Assembly (NCBI GenBank): GCA_037974335.1
Contig: CM075760.1
Span: forward strand, 21,241,291 to 21,305,290
DNA length: 64,000 nucleotides
From: Prionace glauca
Taxonomy: Eukaryota; Chordata; Chondrichthyes; Carcharhiniformes; Carcharhinidae
Reading direction: 5' to 3'
Made by a program: the position numbers and the translations under genes. Numbering within the stretch: position 1 is the stretch's first letter; the number at the start of each line of letters is the position of its first letter. Shown here in pieces: positions 9,105 through 19,655 of the stretch. The notes under the pieces are model-generated. The model was given only the letters and a program-made list of their open reading frames with translations, was not told where the DNA came from and searched no databases.

Positions 9105-10690
9105 GTAAGAACCATCCACTTATTGAGTAACTGGTTTACATGTGTCTTTGTTTCATATTTATATCTGTACTAATAATCCATGTGGTAACATCAATGTGAG
9201 TTTGGGGGATTCTCGGTTTGAGAATTGTTCCAATGTTTCCTGTGATTCTGCTGCTAAATTCCCCTCTTTCTGGACAGTAGATGCTGCTGAGGGATTCAAT
9301 CCCAAATTGTTGGGATGTTGTGTTTATCTGTTGAGGTTACACTGTGTGGTTGGGTTACTTTAAAAGCCGAATGTCTGTTAAACAATTCAGCCTTTAATCT
9401 CGGTGACATCCAGTGCCTGCGGGTTGAACCATCCACTGCACAAGTGTTTGAAATTTAAACCAACATTTAAAAAAAATCTAACATTTCTATATTTAACCAG
9501 TGAAAATGTTCCACTCACTCACAATGCTGGTGCTGCTGTGTAATATTTCCTGCTTATTCTACACATTAATTAGTTTGGTGATGGGTGAATTGGCTGGAAT
9601 TTATATTAAACATTTCTGTCAATGTTATATTTGATTCTGTTGAAAGTGTTTGTAGATTTGTGCTGCTTCTACATGAAGCGGGGTTCAGTCTCTCAGTGAT
9701 GCTTTTTCCTCTGGTGAGGAGATTATGTCTCTGGGTGACTCTAAACACATAAAATTTGTGAATGAATTTGGTGTTTCTGCATTGTTTGAACTCAGTGACA
9801 CTGAGCTGTTACACACTTTGATTGAATACAAACATTCTGCGGGTTTGCAACTGTTTGATGCATGACTGCAGACAGAAATAAAGCAGGGTTTATTGTATTT
9901 TTATGTTTAAAATCTTTACTGATAGCAGCTTACGCCGCTCGTTCAGAACATAGTTTGTCACTGCATTTATAATTTGGGGTACCTGCAATGTTTAGTCTCG
10001 GTGGCATTTGATGGCTGGAACTTTTACCATCCAAATGTTTAAATATGGTGACATCTATTGGCTGCAGGTTGAACCATCTACTGCACAAGTGTTTGAAATT
10101 TAAACCAACATTTAAAAAAATGTACAATTTCTATATTTATCCAGTGAAAATGTTCCACTCACTCACAATGCTGGTGCTGCTGTGTAATATTTCCTGCTTA
10201 TTCTACACATTAATTAGTTTGGTGATGGGCTAATTGGCTGGAATTTATATTGAACATTGCTGTCAATGTTATACTTGATTCTGTTGAAAGTGTTTGTAGG
10301 GTGTGATAGAGATACAGAGAGATACAGACAAAGAGCAGAGAGCTGGGGGAGAGAGGGCACAGAGATGGAGGGAAGTGTAGACAACCAGGTGGAAATACAG
10401 AGAGCTGGATAAAAGGGGAAAAGAGCCACCGTGAAAGGGGAAAGGGCAAAGAGCTGGGGAAATGGGCAGAGAGTGGGTGATGGATGGGCAGAGTGAGGAG
10501 GTTCAGAATAGAGCTAGCACCACAATCGGCTTATCTGTAATCTCAGTGAATGATGGAGGAGACTTCAGGGCCCAAATGGGAAACTCTTGGTATTAATGTA
10601 TGATCCTTCAATGAGTCAATGTTGGATTTATTTGAATTTATAATCACATTTACAGTTTCCCGATCATTCAGTAAGTACTCATTCCAGAGG
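9105..10690. repeat. J-C1 intron with internal ~230-bp duplication
   Basis: Sequence 9424-9655 (gttgaaccatccactgcaca onward, through ggctggaatttatatt, to gttgaaagtgtttgtag) is repeated at 10069-10300. The later copy is followed by a purine-rich patch (10300-10450). No second J or C exon is seen in the interval. Confidence 0.8.
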
Positions 10691-10907
10691 TATTTCCAGC
10701 CAGGGTCAATGGAAGTGAGTTGGCTGAAGAATGGGGAACCCGTGGATTCAGGAATTGTCACCTCTCCCCCCTGTGAAGTGAACGGGAACTTCTCGGCCAG
10801 CAGTCGGCTGACAGTCTCCGCTGGGGAATGGTTCAGCAAAGCGGCCTATACCTGCCAGGTCACCCACCGAGGAGACACTCAGAGTCTGAACATCAGCGCA
10901 TCTCAGG
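10691..10907 (+). pseudogene. Immunoglobulin heavy-chain C1 domain, 5'-eroded
   Basis: In-frame sequence carries [38 protein letters not shown] and the second-cysteine motif A-Y-T-C-Q-V-T-H. It then ends at a phase-1 donor (GTAAGA at 10908), as Ig constant exons do. The start of the domain, with the first conserved cysteine, is missing: upstream sequence stays open in frame (from 10619) but does not resemble an Ig strand. The wording fits shark IgM-type C1 best, from family knowledge rather than a search. No C2 exon follows, so this is a fragment of a dead cluster. Confidence 0.85.
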
Positions 10908-11242
10908 GTAAGAGACTCAAACAGAGGACAACATATATCATTCTGATGTTAATCAGAATTAGGGATCTATTCAAGTTGGTACAAAGCATAGAACAACTTG
11001 TAACTTATTGTCATGTAGTTTGCTGCATTAGGACAATATCTCATTCAGAATTTCATCAGAAAAACAATTTTTTGTTATTCCTTCCTGAGATGTGCATTTA
11101 TTTCCCAAACCTGAGGGCACAGTGGTGAACATCGCCAGCAAGAGAAGAGGCAGCACACCCGAGAAGGAAGGAAGGAAGAAAGACCACAGCCAGACCAGAC
11201 CAAAGGACCAAAGGTGATTACCAAGACCAGCACAGAGATAAA

Positions 11243-11683
11243 GGCCAATATCTGTTTGGGTTCTTGCCAGTAACGCAAAGTTAAGTCAAGGTCTTGTATT
11301 GGACTTGAATTCTAGTATTTTGTGTAAGATAACTTATTGTTGGTCAGTTGGGTGATTATTGATTGTGTGGGTTTAAATAAGTATTGTTTGTACGAATAAG
11401 ACATCTACTCATTGCTATGTGTCTACTGTATAAGAGTTAAAACAGACTGAGCAGCAGGCAACAATACAAAGTAGCTGTACCAACAATACCTCACTCTAGT
11501 ACACCAAATGTTTGTGTAAGATAGGCAGAAATGTTTCAAACTGATTCCTGTACCCGCCTGTTGGAAAATCTCCAGGCAAGGGAGATCGGGAGGCAGAATG
11601 ACACAGAGACAATGTGAGCATCGCCAAAATGATAAAATTACACTCAGTGATCTGATCAAAATAAAACTCCCTCTTACACTGTA
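11243..11683. repeat. 440-bp direct repeat, left copy
   Basis: Sequence from ggccaatatctgtttgggt to ccctcttacactg is present again at 14687-15125 with only scattered substitutions. The two copies bracket the duplicated REC8-exon block. The right copy continues into unique DNA. The left copy instead passes through a 20-base remnant into the minisatellite. Confidence 0.9.
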
Positions 11684-11704
11684 TGAATAAGACATCTACT
11701 GTAT

Positions 11705-12335
11705 CTAACCCTGTGCTGTACCTGTCCTGGGAGTGTTTGATGTGGGGGACAGTGTAGAGGGAGCTTTAGTCTGTATCTAACCCTGTGCTGTACCTGTCCT
11801 GGGAGTGTTTGATGTGGGGGACAGTGTAGAGGGAGCTTTACTCTGTATCTAACCCTGTGCTGTACCTGTCCTGGGAGTGTTTGATGTGGGGGACAGTGTA
11901 GAAGGAGCTTTACTCTGTATCTAACCCTGTGCTGTACCTGTCCTGGGAGTGTTTGATGGGGGGGACAGTGTGGAGGGAGCTTTACTCTGTATCTAACCCT
12001 GTGCTGTACCTGTCCTGGGAGTGTTTGATGGGGGGACAGTGTAGAGGGAGCTTTACTCTGTATCTAACCCTGTGCTGTACCTGTCCTGGGAGTGTCTGAT
12101 GGGGGGACAGTGTAGAGGGAGCTTTACTCTGTATCTAACCCTGTGCTGTACCTGTCCTGGGAATATTTGATGGGGGGACAGTGTAGAGGGAGCTTTACTC
12201 TGTATCTAACCCCGTGCTGTACCTGTCCTGGGAATATTTGATGGGGGGACAGTGTAGAGGGAGCTTTACTCTGTATCTAACCCCGTGCTGTACCTGTCCT
12301 GGGAGTGTTTGATGGGGGAACAGTGTAGATGTGCT
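11705..12335. repeat. ~70-bp minisatellite, about nine units (copy 1)
   Basis: The unit runs tatctaaccctgtgctgta, cctgtcctgggagtgtttg, ggacagtgtagagggagct, ttactctg. The same family forms the arrays at 19896-22078 and 27440-27965. Here most units begin with the CCCTG variant, and two have gaatatttg in place of gagtgtttg. Confidence 0.95.
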
Positions 12336-12442
12336 GGTGGTGCTAGGCACTAATCATATCATTACAGCAGTTGTTGAGTAATACCTTGTTTGAGAAATGG
12401 GAGTTCCGCACATGTTAATGTAAATCTCTCCCTTTTATGCAG

Positions 12443-12509
12443 AAGCCAGTCGAGATCCCTCGCTTACGGAGGAAATCCCCAGCATCGCTGTTCCGAAATC
12501 CCGCCTATG
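12443..12509 (+). pseudogene. REC8: REC8 exon, extra duplicated copy
   Basis: This is a second copy of the exon at 22192-22258. Acceptor ttttatgcag and donor GTCAGT are present and the 22-codon frame is open (RRKSPASLFRNPAY). It differs from the other copy by one silent base in a proline codon (CCA/CCG) and by one base in the pyrimidine tract. The next REC8 exon lies after the other copy. If both were spliced together, the 67-nt exon would shift frame, so this copy is probably a bystander or skipped. An assembly duplication is the main alternative. Confidence 0.8.
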
Positions 12510-12529
12510 GTCAGTGATATTCTAAACAA

Positions 12530-12810
12530 GGGTAGTTTTTTTTAATTTGTTGATGGGATGTGGCAGTCACTGGCCTGGCCCTGAAATTTGTTCCCTGTCC
12601 CTAATTGCCCCTTGAGAAGGTAGTGGGAAAAGCTGCCCCTTCTTGAACCTGCTGTCGTCCCCGTCTGGTATGGGGAACACCCACAGCGCAGTGAGGGAGG
12701 GGCTCCCAGAATTTGGGCCCCAGCCACAGTGAAGGAACGGCCAATACATTTCCAAATCGGGATAGTGAGTGTGGCTCGGAGGGGAACTTGCAGGTGGTGG
12801 TGTAATGGAG
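12530..12810. mobile_element. Short dispersed repeat beginning near gatgggatgtggcagtcac
   Basis: Phrases cctaattgccccttgagaa, ttcttgaacctgctg and ccccagccacagtgaagg recur at 22283-22560 (the segmental duplicate) and, more diverged and longer, at 31735-32290. It is therefore a dispersed element of its own. The family is not assigned. Confidence 0.7.
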
Positions 12811-12811
12811 T

Positions 12812-13600
12812 CACAGTGGTTTAGAGCACGGAAACAGACCCTTCAGCCCAATTTGTCCGTGCCGCCCCTTTTTTTAAACCACTAAGCCATTCCCAATTGC
12901 CCGCATTTGACCCTTATCCTTCTATACCCATCCTACCCATGTAACTGTCTAAATGCTTTTTAAGAGATAAAATTGTACCCGCCTCTACTACTACCTCTGC
13001 CAGCTTGTTCCAGACATGCACCACCCTCTGTATGAAAAATTGCTTCTCTGGACACTTCTGTATCTCTCCCCTCTCACCTTAAACCTGTGCCCTCTAGTTT
13101 TAGACTCCCCTACCTTTGGGAGAAAATATTGACTGTCTAGCTGATCTGTGCCCCTCATTATTTTATAAACCTCTATAAGATCACTCCTAAACCTCCTACG
13201 CTCCAGGGATAAAAGCCCCAGTCTATTCAGCCTTCCTAATAACTCAAACCGTCAAGTCCCAGTAATATCCTAGTAAATCTTTTCTGTGGTCTTTGATGTT
13301 CAATAATATCCTTTCTATAATAGGATGACCAGAAGTGTACACAGTGTTCCAAGTGTGGCCTTACCAATGTCTTGTACAACTTTAACAAGAAATCCCAACT
13401 CCTGTATTCAATGTATTCTGATCAATGAAACCAAGCATGCCAAATGCCTGCTTCACCAACCTGTTAACCTGTGACTCCACTTTCAAGGAGCTATGAACCT
13501 GTACCCCTAGATCTCTTTGTTCTGTAACTCTCGCCAACACCCTACCATTAGCTGGGTAAGTCTTACCCTGGTAACCATATCACCCAGAGGGTGGAGGGGG
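12812..13600 (-). mobile_element. LINE 3' half, family C, minus strand
   Basis: On the plus strand it opens with gcacggaaacagaccctt, the 3' end, and continues through the complement of the reverse-transcriptase C-terminal region. The frame is badly broken and AT-rich, so this is an old copy. Other copies lie at 22562-23330, 29983-30790 and 43117-43560. Confidence 0.75.
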
Positions 13601-13892
13601 CATGAGATGTAGCCCCGTTACAGCATTACGAGCAGACACAGCAGAGACGTGATGGACCGAATGGTCTTATGTCCAGCACCTCTTTCCCCGCTGCCCCTGC
13701 ACCACATCGCATCCCCCCCCACCACCCTGAGGCAGATGGTTTGGTTACAGCACAATAAAGGCCAATTGGCCCTTCCTGTCTGTGATTGGTCTCAGAATGA
13801 GCAGTCCTCCCAATGCCATTCTAACCCGCCCGTTCCCTGGCTCACACAGACACACACAGACATACACACACAGACACATACACACACGTATA
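13601..13892. repeat. SINE remnant and CA-rich stretch
   Basis: It contains a repeat-derived phrase (gacgtgatggaccgaatggtc) and, at the end, a CA microsatellite (13850-13885). It is matched at 23337-23687 in the duplicate, where both the SINE phrase and the CA run differ slightly. Confidence 0.5.
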
Positions 13893-14270
13893 TGGGGCGA
13901 CATGGTGGCACAGTGATTCACACTGCTGCCTCCCAGCATCAGGGAGCCGAATTCAATTCCTGCCTTGGGTCACTGCCTGTGCGGAGTCTACACATTCTTC
14001 CCGTGTCATGTGTGGGTTTCCTCCGGGTGCTCCGGTTTCCTCTCGCAGTCCAAAAGATGTGCGGGTTAGGTTGATTGGCCATGCTAAATTACCCCTTTGT
14101 GTCAGGGGGAATAGCAGGGTAAATATTGTGGGGGTTACAGGGTTAGGGCCTGGGTGGGATTGTGGTCAGTGCAGACTCGATGGGCTGAATGTCCTCCTTC
14201 TGCACTCTAGGGTTAGTTGCATTGGCTGTGCTAAATTCTCCCTCAGTGTATCCAAACAGGTGCCGGACTG
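13893..14270 (+). mobile_element. tRNA-derived SINE, HE1-like, composite
   Basis: It starts ggggcgacatggtggcacag, with body phrases gggtcactgcctgtgcgga and tttcctccgggtgctcc. It runs to ttctgcactctaggg near 14214, then a second tail segment (attctccctcagtgtatcc) follows. The fused tail suggests two elements in tandem or a recombinant. The same structure occurs at 23687-24115. Confidence 0.8.
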
Positions 14271-14271
14271 T

Positions 14272-14576
14272 GATGACTCGGAGAGAGCTAGAATACAAGA
14301 GCAGGCAGGTACTTCTAAGGCTGTATAAAACTCTGGTCAGACCCCATTTGGAGTATTGTGAGCAGTTTTGGGCCCCGAATCTAAGGAAGGATGTGCTGGC
14401 CTTGGCAAGAGTCCAGAGGAGGTTCACAAGAATGATCCCTGGAATGAAGAACTTGTTGTATGAGGAATGGTAGAGGACTCTGGGTCTGTCCTCGTTGGAG
14501 TTTAGGAAAATGGGGGGGATCTTATTGAAACTTGCAGGGTACTGCGAGACCGGGATAGAGCGGACGTGGAGAGAAG
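14272..14576 (+). mobile_element. LINE reverse-transcriptase fragment, plus strand
   Basis: The frame carries SRQVLLRLYKTLVRPHLEYC, QRRFTRMIPGMK, the thumb region of CR1/L2-type reverse transcriptase. It ends in a stop soon after LLYEEW. It is a copy of 24362-24663, but here it is joined directly to the preceding SINE, while the other copy has about 300 bases more between them. Confidence 0.8.
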
Positions 14577-14686
14577 GTGCAAAATCCACACAGACAGTGA
14601 TCCGAGCCGGGAATTGAACCGGGTCCCTGGCGCTGTGAGGCAGCAGTGCTAACTACTGTGCCACCACGGTGCCCCCAAAATACAAA
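14577..14686 (-). mobile_element. SINE head fragment, minus strand
   Basis: The complement of a tRNA-derived SINE head: cgggaattgaaccgggtcc (B box complement) through gtgccaccacggtgcccc. It is also present at 24668-24770. Confidence 0.75.
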
Positions 14687-15126
14687 GGCCAATATCTGTT
14701 TGGGTACTTGCCAGTAACGCAAAGTTAAGTCAAGGTCTTGTATTGGACTTGAATTCTAGTATTTTGTGTAAGATAACTTATTGTTGGTCAGTTGGGTGAT
14801 TATTGATTGTGTGGGTTTAAATAAGTATTGTTTGTACGAATAAGACATCTACTCATTGCCATGTGTCCACTGTATAAGGGTTAAAACAGACTGAGCAGCA
14901 GGCAACAATACAAAGTAGCTGTACCAACAATACCTCACTCTAGTACACCAAATGTTTGTGTAAAATAGGCAGAAATGTTTCAAACTGATTCCTGTACCCG
15001 CCTGTTGGAAAATCTCCAGGCAAGGGAGATCGGGAGGCAGAATGACACAGAGACAATGTGAGCATCGCCAAAATGATAAAATTACACTCAGTGATCTGAT
15101 CAAAATAAAACTCCCTCTTACACTGA
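14687..15126. repeat. 440-bp direct repeat, right copy
   Basis: It matches 11243-11683. It begins exactly where similarity to the REC8-side duplicate (22.1-24.8 kb) stops, and it continues rightward into unique sequence. This places a breakpoint of the duplication at about 14686. Confidence 0.9.
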
Positions 15127-15244
15127 CCCACAATCAAACATTCCCAGAACAGGAACAGCACAAATCACGGTGTATGCAGTTCCCAACAAACACTTTTTTG
15201 TTCCTATCTCTCAGAGATTCCTTCTCTCAGTTCTATCCATTCAT

Positions 15245-15735
15245 AAACTAGGCTGATACCGGAGTTGAGGGGATTGAGCTATGAGGAGAGGCTGAATAAA
15301 CTAGGCTTGTACTCGTTAGAGTTTAGAAGAATGAGGGGAGATCTCATTGAGACGTATAAGATGATGAATGGGATGGACAGGATAGAGGTGGAGAAACTCT
15401 TCCCGCTCAAAAAAGACAGTAGGACTAGGGGGTACAGCCTCAAGATAAAGGGGAGGCGGTTTAGAACGGAGTTGAGGAGGAACTTCTTCACTCAAAGGGT
15501 GGTGAATCTCTGGAATTCTCTGCCCGTTGAAGTGGTGGAGGCTGCCTCGCTAAATATTTTTAAGAAATGGGTTGATGGGTTTTTGATAAGAGAAGGGATT
15601 AAGGGTTATGGGGAGAGGGTGGGAAGGTGGAACTGAGCCACGACAGATCAGCCATGATCTTATTGAATGGTGGGGCAGGCTCGAAGGGCTAGATGGCCTA
15701 CTCCTGCTCCTATTTCTTATGTTCTTATAATCTTC
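15245..15735 (+). mobile_element. LINE 3' end, family A, plus strand
   Basis: The frame from 15265 carries GLSYEERLNKLGLYSLEFRR, FRTELRRNFFTQRVVNLWNS and GIKGYGERVGRWN, then a stop. The untranslated tail ends in ttcttatgttcttat. It is a 5'-truncated insertion and looks young, as it is almost identical to the copies at 50 and 63 kb. Confidence 0.9.
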
Positions 15736-16440
15736 ATCCGATTCTCTCCCTGTATAAGGTTGTGGATGAGATTTGAGACAAGTGTCAGCTGGAGCCTGAG
15801 CATTCCTTGACATGGTTAAATCTGTTTTTTTTTACTTTGAGGTGATGTGTCTGTATCTGTTGCATTGTCTGAATTTTTGGTGATGTCCCATTGTTTCTTA
15901 ATGTTTTCTCAGTTTGAGCAGACGGATTAAATTTAGGGGTAAAATAATTCTCTTTGCACCTTAATACTTCCAGATTCTTGATTAGCAGAATTTTGGAACT
16001 TAGGTTCACCCATAACCCACTTAAGCCATTAAACTGAATGCCCACAGTTAAACATCAGACAGAGAGAGACGTGGTAACACTTGTAACTTAGTTACTGAAT
16101 GGTCACAGTCCAGATATCACTGTAACAAACTGAGATCTCGAATGGGTCTGATGGTGTTTGAGTAGATAGTGTATTTCCACTCATTATTCGTTGAACAATG
16201 TGACCAATGGAATCCAGTGTTTTGAACGAGGTCAGTCACTTAACAAATAACTATTTTCCATCACTGGACTGAATGCTGTAATCTGTTTGTTCATGTATTA
16301 AAAAATAACATTGCTCTACCTCAATGTCCCACAGGTGCTTCTATGGTGTATAAATTAAAGGCTTTGGGAATGGAAAATCTCACAGTTTAAGACAGAGGGA
16401 CTGCGAGCAGTACAAAGGGACTCATTACTACACATTGAGA
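15736..16440. other. No gene identified; unique sequence
   Basis: AT-rich, non-repetitive within the window. It would contain the promoter of the receptor exon that starts at 16441. No clear TATA box or other motif was found. Confidence 0.5.
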
Positions 16441-16507
16441 ATGCTTTATCCAGTTCAGAAAGCTTTGAAAATAATCTACCCAATCATTGCCATTATTGGC
16501 GTTCCTG
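16441..16507 (+). CDS. Orphan first exon, GPR139-like receptor family
   Basis: The ATG at 16441 opens a 22-codon frame, M-L-Y-P-V-Q-K-A-L-K-I-I-Y-P-I-I-A-I-I-G-V-P, ending in phase 1 at a strong GTAAGT donor (16508). The I-Y-P-I-x-A-x-x-G-V-P motif at the start of the first membrane helix, split by a phase-1 intron just before the N-L-x-T-I stretch, is how I know first exons of GPR139-like class A receptors, which are numerous in sharks. No second exon was found downstream; a LINE and repeats follow. The exon is either an orphan from a duplicated receptor or has a partner outside the window. Confidence 0.55.
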
Positions 16508-16944
16508 GTAAGTAACTATAACCAAGTCGTGTCAGTCTGTGTTTAAATTCTGAATGAAAATGTCCCACGCTAATCTTCTGTTCACTGCTATACATACTCC
16601 AGGTGCATGATGGAATTTATTTATATTAAACTTCTTGTATTATGTCTATGATTTCAATTATTGTCATGAACAAATAAAACTCACCATCTCACTGATCAAT
16701 GAAATTGTTGCACTTAATTTTATTTTGTACATTTGGAGATTGAATCTCAGTGAAGGCAATCACTGAATTTTATAGAAATAAGAATAAATTCAAATGTTGC
16801 ATGTGGAATATCTGACACCAGTGAATAAATATTACCCGGTCTATTAGTCAATGTGGAATTGTAATGTTTGTGGATACCGGAGAATGGAGAGCTGGAAATT
16901 TTTTTAAGTCCATGCTTGATCTGTTGTTTTCAGTGAACATTAAA
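16508..16944. other. Presumed first intron; nothing further seen
   Basis: AT-rich unique sequence after the receptor donor. No splice acceptor leading into a helix-1 continuation was detected before the LINE at 16945. Confidence 0.4.
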
Positions 16945-17550
16945 AAAAAACTCGTGGGTCCTGGGCATCGCTGGCAGCATCTGGGTAAAGAACCTACCCC
17001 TGACATCCGTCCTATAACTACCACCCCTTAATTTAAAGCCATGCCCCCTCGTGCTAGCTTTCTCCATCCTAGGAAAAAGGCTATCACTGTCCACCCTATC
17101 GAAACCTCTAATCATCTTATATGTTTCAATAAGATCCCCTCTTAGCCGCCTTCTTTCCAACGAAAACAACCCCAAATCCCTCAGTCTCTCCTCATAGGAC
17201 CTCCCCACCATACCAGGCAACATCCTAGTAAACCTCCTCTGCACCCTCTCCAAAGCCTCCACATCCTTCCTGTATTCTGGGGACTGCACACAGTACTCCA
17301 AGACACCGTATGCCTTCCTAACAACCTTATCTACTTGACTCCCAACTTTCAGGGATCTATGTTCACATACACCTAGATCCCTCTGCTCCTCCACACTATT
17401 CAAAGTCCTCCCGTTAGCCCTATACTCGACACATCTGTTATTCCTGCCAAAGTGAATTACCTCACACTTCTCCACATTAAACTCCATCCGCCACCTCTCG
17501 GCCCAGCTCTGCAACCTGTCTAAGTCTCCCTGCAAACTATGACACCTTCG
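16945..17550 (-). mobile_element. CR1-like LINE fragment, family E, minus strand
   Basis: The minus-strand frame is open for about 200 codons and carries RLQSWAERWRMEFNVEKCEV, QRRFTRMLPGMVGRSYEERL and SLERRRLRGDLIETYKMI. It is related to the long element at 36302-39660. Compared with that copy it has an in-frame internal deletion of about 30 codons (the FIGRGIEFKS to RPHLE stretch is missing), has lost its 3' end and is cut at 5'. It is a dead fragment but not very old. Confidence 0.88.
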
Positions 17551-18350
17551 GGGAGAGAGATGGGACGGGGGGAGGGAGGCGTTGGGGGGCATGGAGGGGG
17601 GAGGGCATGGGAAATTGTGATAGGTACTGGGATAAAAATGTCCATGGAATACTCGCCCTAAACTCCCATTGAGTTACTTCCAGAGTCAGATTGCAGCTGG
17701 GAACGGAAAATTGGAGAGTCTGTGATTCCACTGAATAAAATCCAGTGTCAGCACTGGACAGTGAGATTGGTCTAATCACTCAGATCAGTGCACAGAAAGT
17801 CACTGTGAGGCCTTCATGCAATCTGCAGTGTGTGTGTTTGAGAGATCAGAGTGAGTTAGGGATGGAAATGTGCTGCAGTCAAAAATTAGAACAAGAAACT
17901 ACATTTAAATCTGCACAGAACAGAACATAGAGACTGGGTTCAGCTGGAATTCTGAAGGGGCTGAGGATAAAGATGCGAGTTAAAAAAATGGAAAATTCAG
18001 CGAAAACGAGATATGTGTCCAATTATAATGAACAATTATTTAATAATATCTGGATGAGAAAGTAGACAAATCTTTCAATCAATAAAAGATAAGGTTATAA
18101 AATAATTAGCTGGTAATCGACATATTTACTCGCGGGAGGTATTAAATCCACTATCCTCCGGCCAGATTTCCCTGTGAATATTACTGACAGGGAGATTAAT
18201 GCAGTTGCTTTACTAATTGTTCCCTTTCTGGAGAAACAGGGAAATAAATTTCCCCCAAATCTCTCCTCAAACCTGCTGCACTTTCTTGTGATTAGAGTGA
18301 TGCAGCACCACCATCTGCTGGCGGCCCGCTGTAACTGCAGGCGCTGGTGT
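17551..18350. other. Unique interval, no gene supported
   Basis: No frame with family resemblance was found. A CTCF-like word (complement gccgccagcagatggtgg) lies at 18311-18328. The sequence is otherwise plain. Confidence 0.4.
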
Positions 18351-19038
18351 TTGTGAGAGAGAGACACACAGATAGAGTGAGAGAGACACAGATACAGTGA
18401 GAGAGACACAGATACAGTGAGAGACATACAGATAGAGTGAGAGAGACACACACAGATACAGTGAGAGACACACAGATACAGAGAGAGACACACAGATACA
18501 GAGAGAGACACACAGATACAGAGAGAGAGAGACATACAGATAGAGTGAGAGAGATACACACAGATACAAAGAGAGAGACACACAGATACAGTGAGAGACA
18601 CACAGATACAGAGAGAGAGACATACAGATAGAGTGAGAGAGACACACACAGATACAGTGAGACACACAGATACAGAGAGAGAGACATACAGATAGAGTGA
18701 GAGAGACACACACACAGATACAGTGAGAGACACACAGATACAGAGAGCGAGACATACAGATAGAGTGAGAGAGACACACACACAGATACAGTGAGAGACA
18801 CACAGATACAGTGAGAGACACACAGATACAGAGAGAGAGACATACAGATAGAGTGAGAGAGAGACACACACACAGATAGTGAGAGACACACAGATACAGA
18901 GAGAGAGACATACAGATAGAGTGAGAGAGACACACACACAGATAGTGAGAGACACACAGATACAGAGAGAGAGACATACAGGTAGAGTGAGAGACACACA
19001 CACAGATAGTGAGAGACACACAGATACAGAGAGAGAGA
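18351..19038. repeat. GAGA/CACAGATA microsatellite with longer period
   Basis: Composed of gagagacacacagatacag and gagagacatacagatagag words. Blocks of about 60-130 bases repeat along it. The long leucine/serine frames on the minus strand are translations of the repeat. Confidence 0.95.
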
Positions 19039-19210
19039 CGCGGGTTGATGGGTTTTTGATAAGAGAAGGGATTAAGGGTTATGGGGAGAGGGCGGGAAAG
19101 TGGAACTGAGCCATGACAGATCAGCCATGATCTTATTGAATGGTGGGGCAGGCTCGAGGGGCTGAATGGCCTACTCCTGCTCCTATTTCTTATGTTCTTA
19201 TAATGTTCTT
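19036..19210 (+). mobile_element. LINE 3' tail, family A, plus strand
   Basis: The last ~170 bases of family A, starting cgggttgatgggtttttga and ending in ttcttatgttcttataatg. It is inserted at the edge of the microsatellite. Confidence 0.85.
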
Positions 19211-19655
19211 ATGATTACTATCAAGTAAACGGGTTGGACAGTAACCTGGTGTGGTGAGACGTCTTACTGTGTGTGAAGCTGGCAGTGAGCCCGTGTGGAG
19301 AGGAAGTGTTTGTTTGTAAGAGACAGAGCAGAGTTGGGCGAGCAGAAACTGATAGGCGAGTTGGGCAGACATGAGGACGGCCTGAAGCGGGATGTGGGGT
19401 TTGGCCTGGAGACAATTTCTTGAAGCTGCGATTGCCACTGGAGACAGGGACAATGTGTGTAGGTGTAAAGAGGGGCATTGCCAGCATTATGTTGCAAGCG
19501 ATGGCGCGTTTGTGAAGCCAACCGTCTGCAGTCACTTGAGGAAAGAAGGAGCAGCGCTGGGAAAGCTGGTGATAGCAAATAAAGCCTGTTGGACGACATC
19601 AGAGTGAGTTGTGCGAGAGCTGATTTTTGAAGTTTGAGGATGTCCCCAGAAAGGG
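19211..19655. other. SINE tail followed by unassigned sequence
   Basis: 19212-19275 matches the tail of the SINE at 46170-46320 (tatcaagtaaacgggttgga, acctggtgtggtgagac). The rest, up to the U2 3' end, is unique here and no gene is supported. Confidence 0.5.

Noticed and set aside
10908-11128. Continuation of the C1 frame beyond the donor
   Set aside because: The Ig domain ends at a phase-1 GTAAGA; the following open frame has no Ig character.
13893-13960. Possible tRNA gene at a SINE head
   Set aside because: The box-like words belong to a tRNA-derived SINE; no complete cloverleaf is present.
18311-18328. CTCF-like word
   Set aside because: Partial match only (last position wrong) and no promoter context, so not listed as a site.
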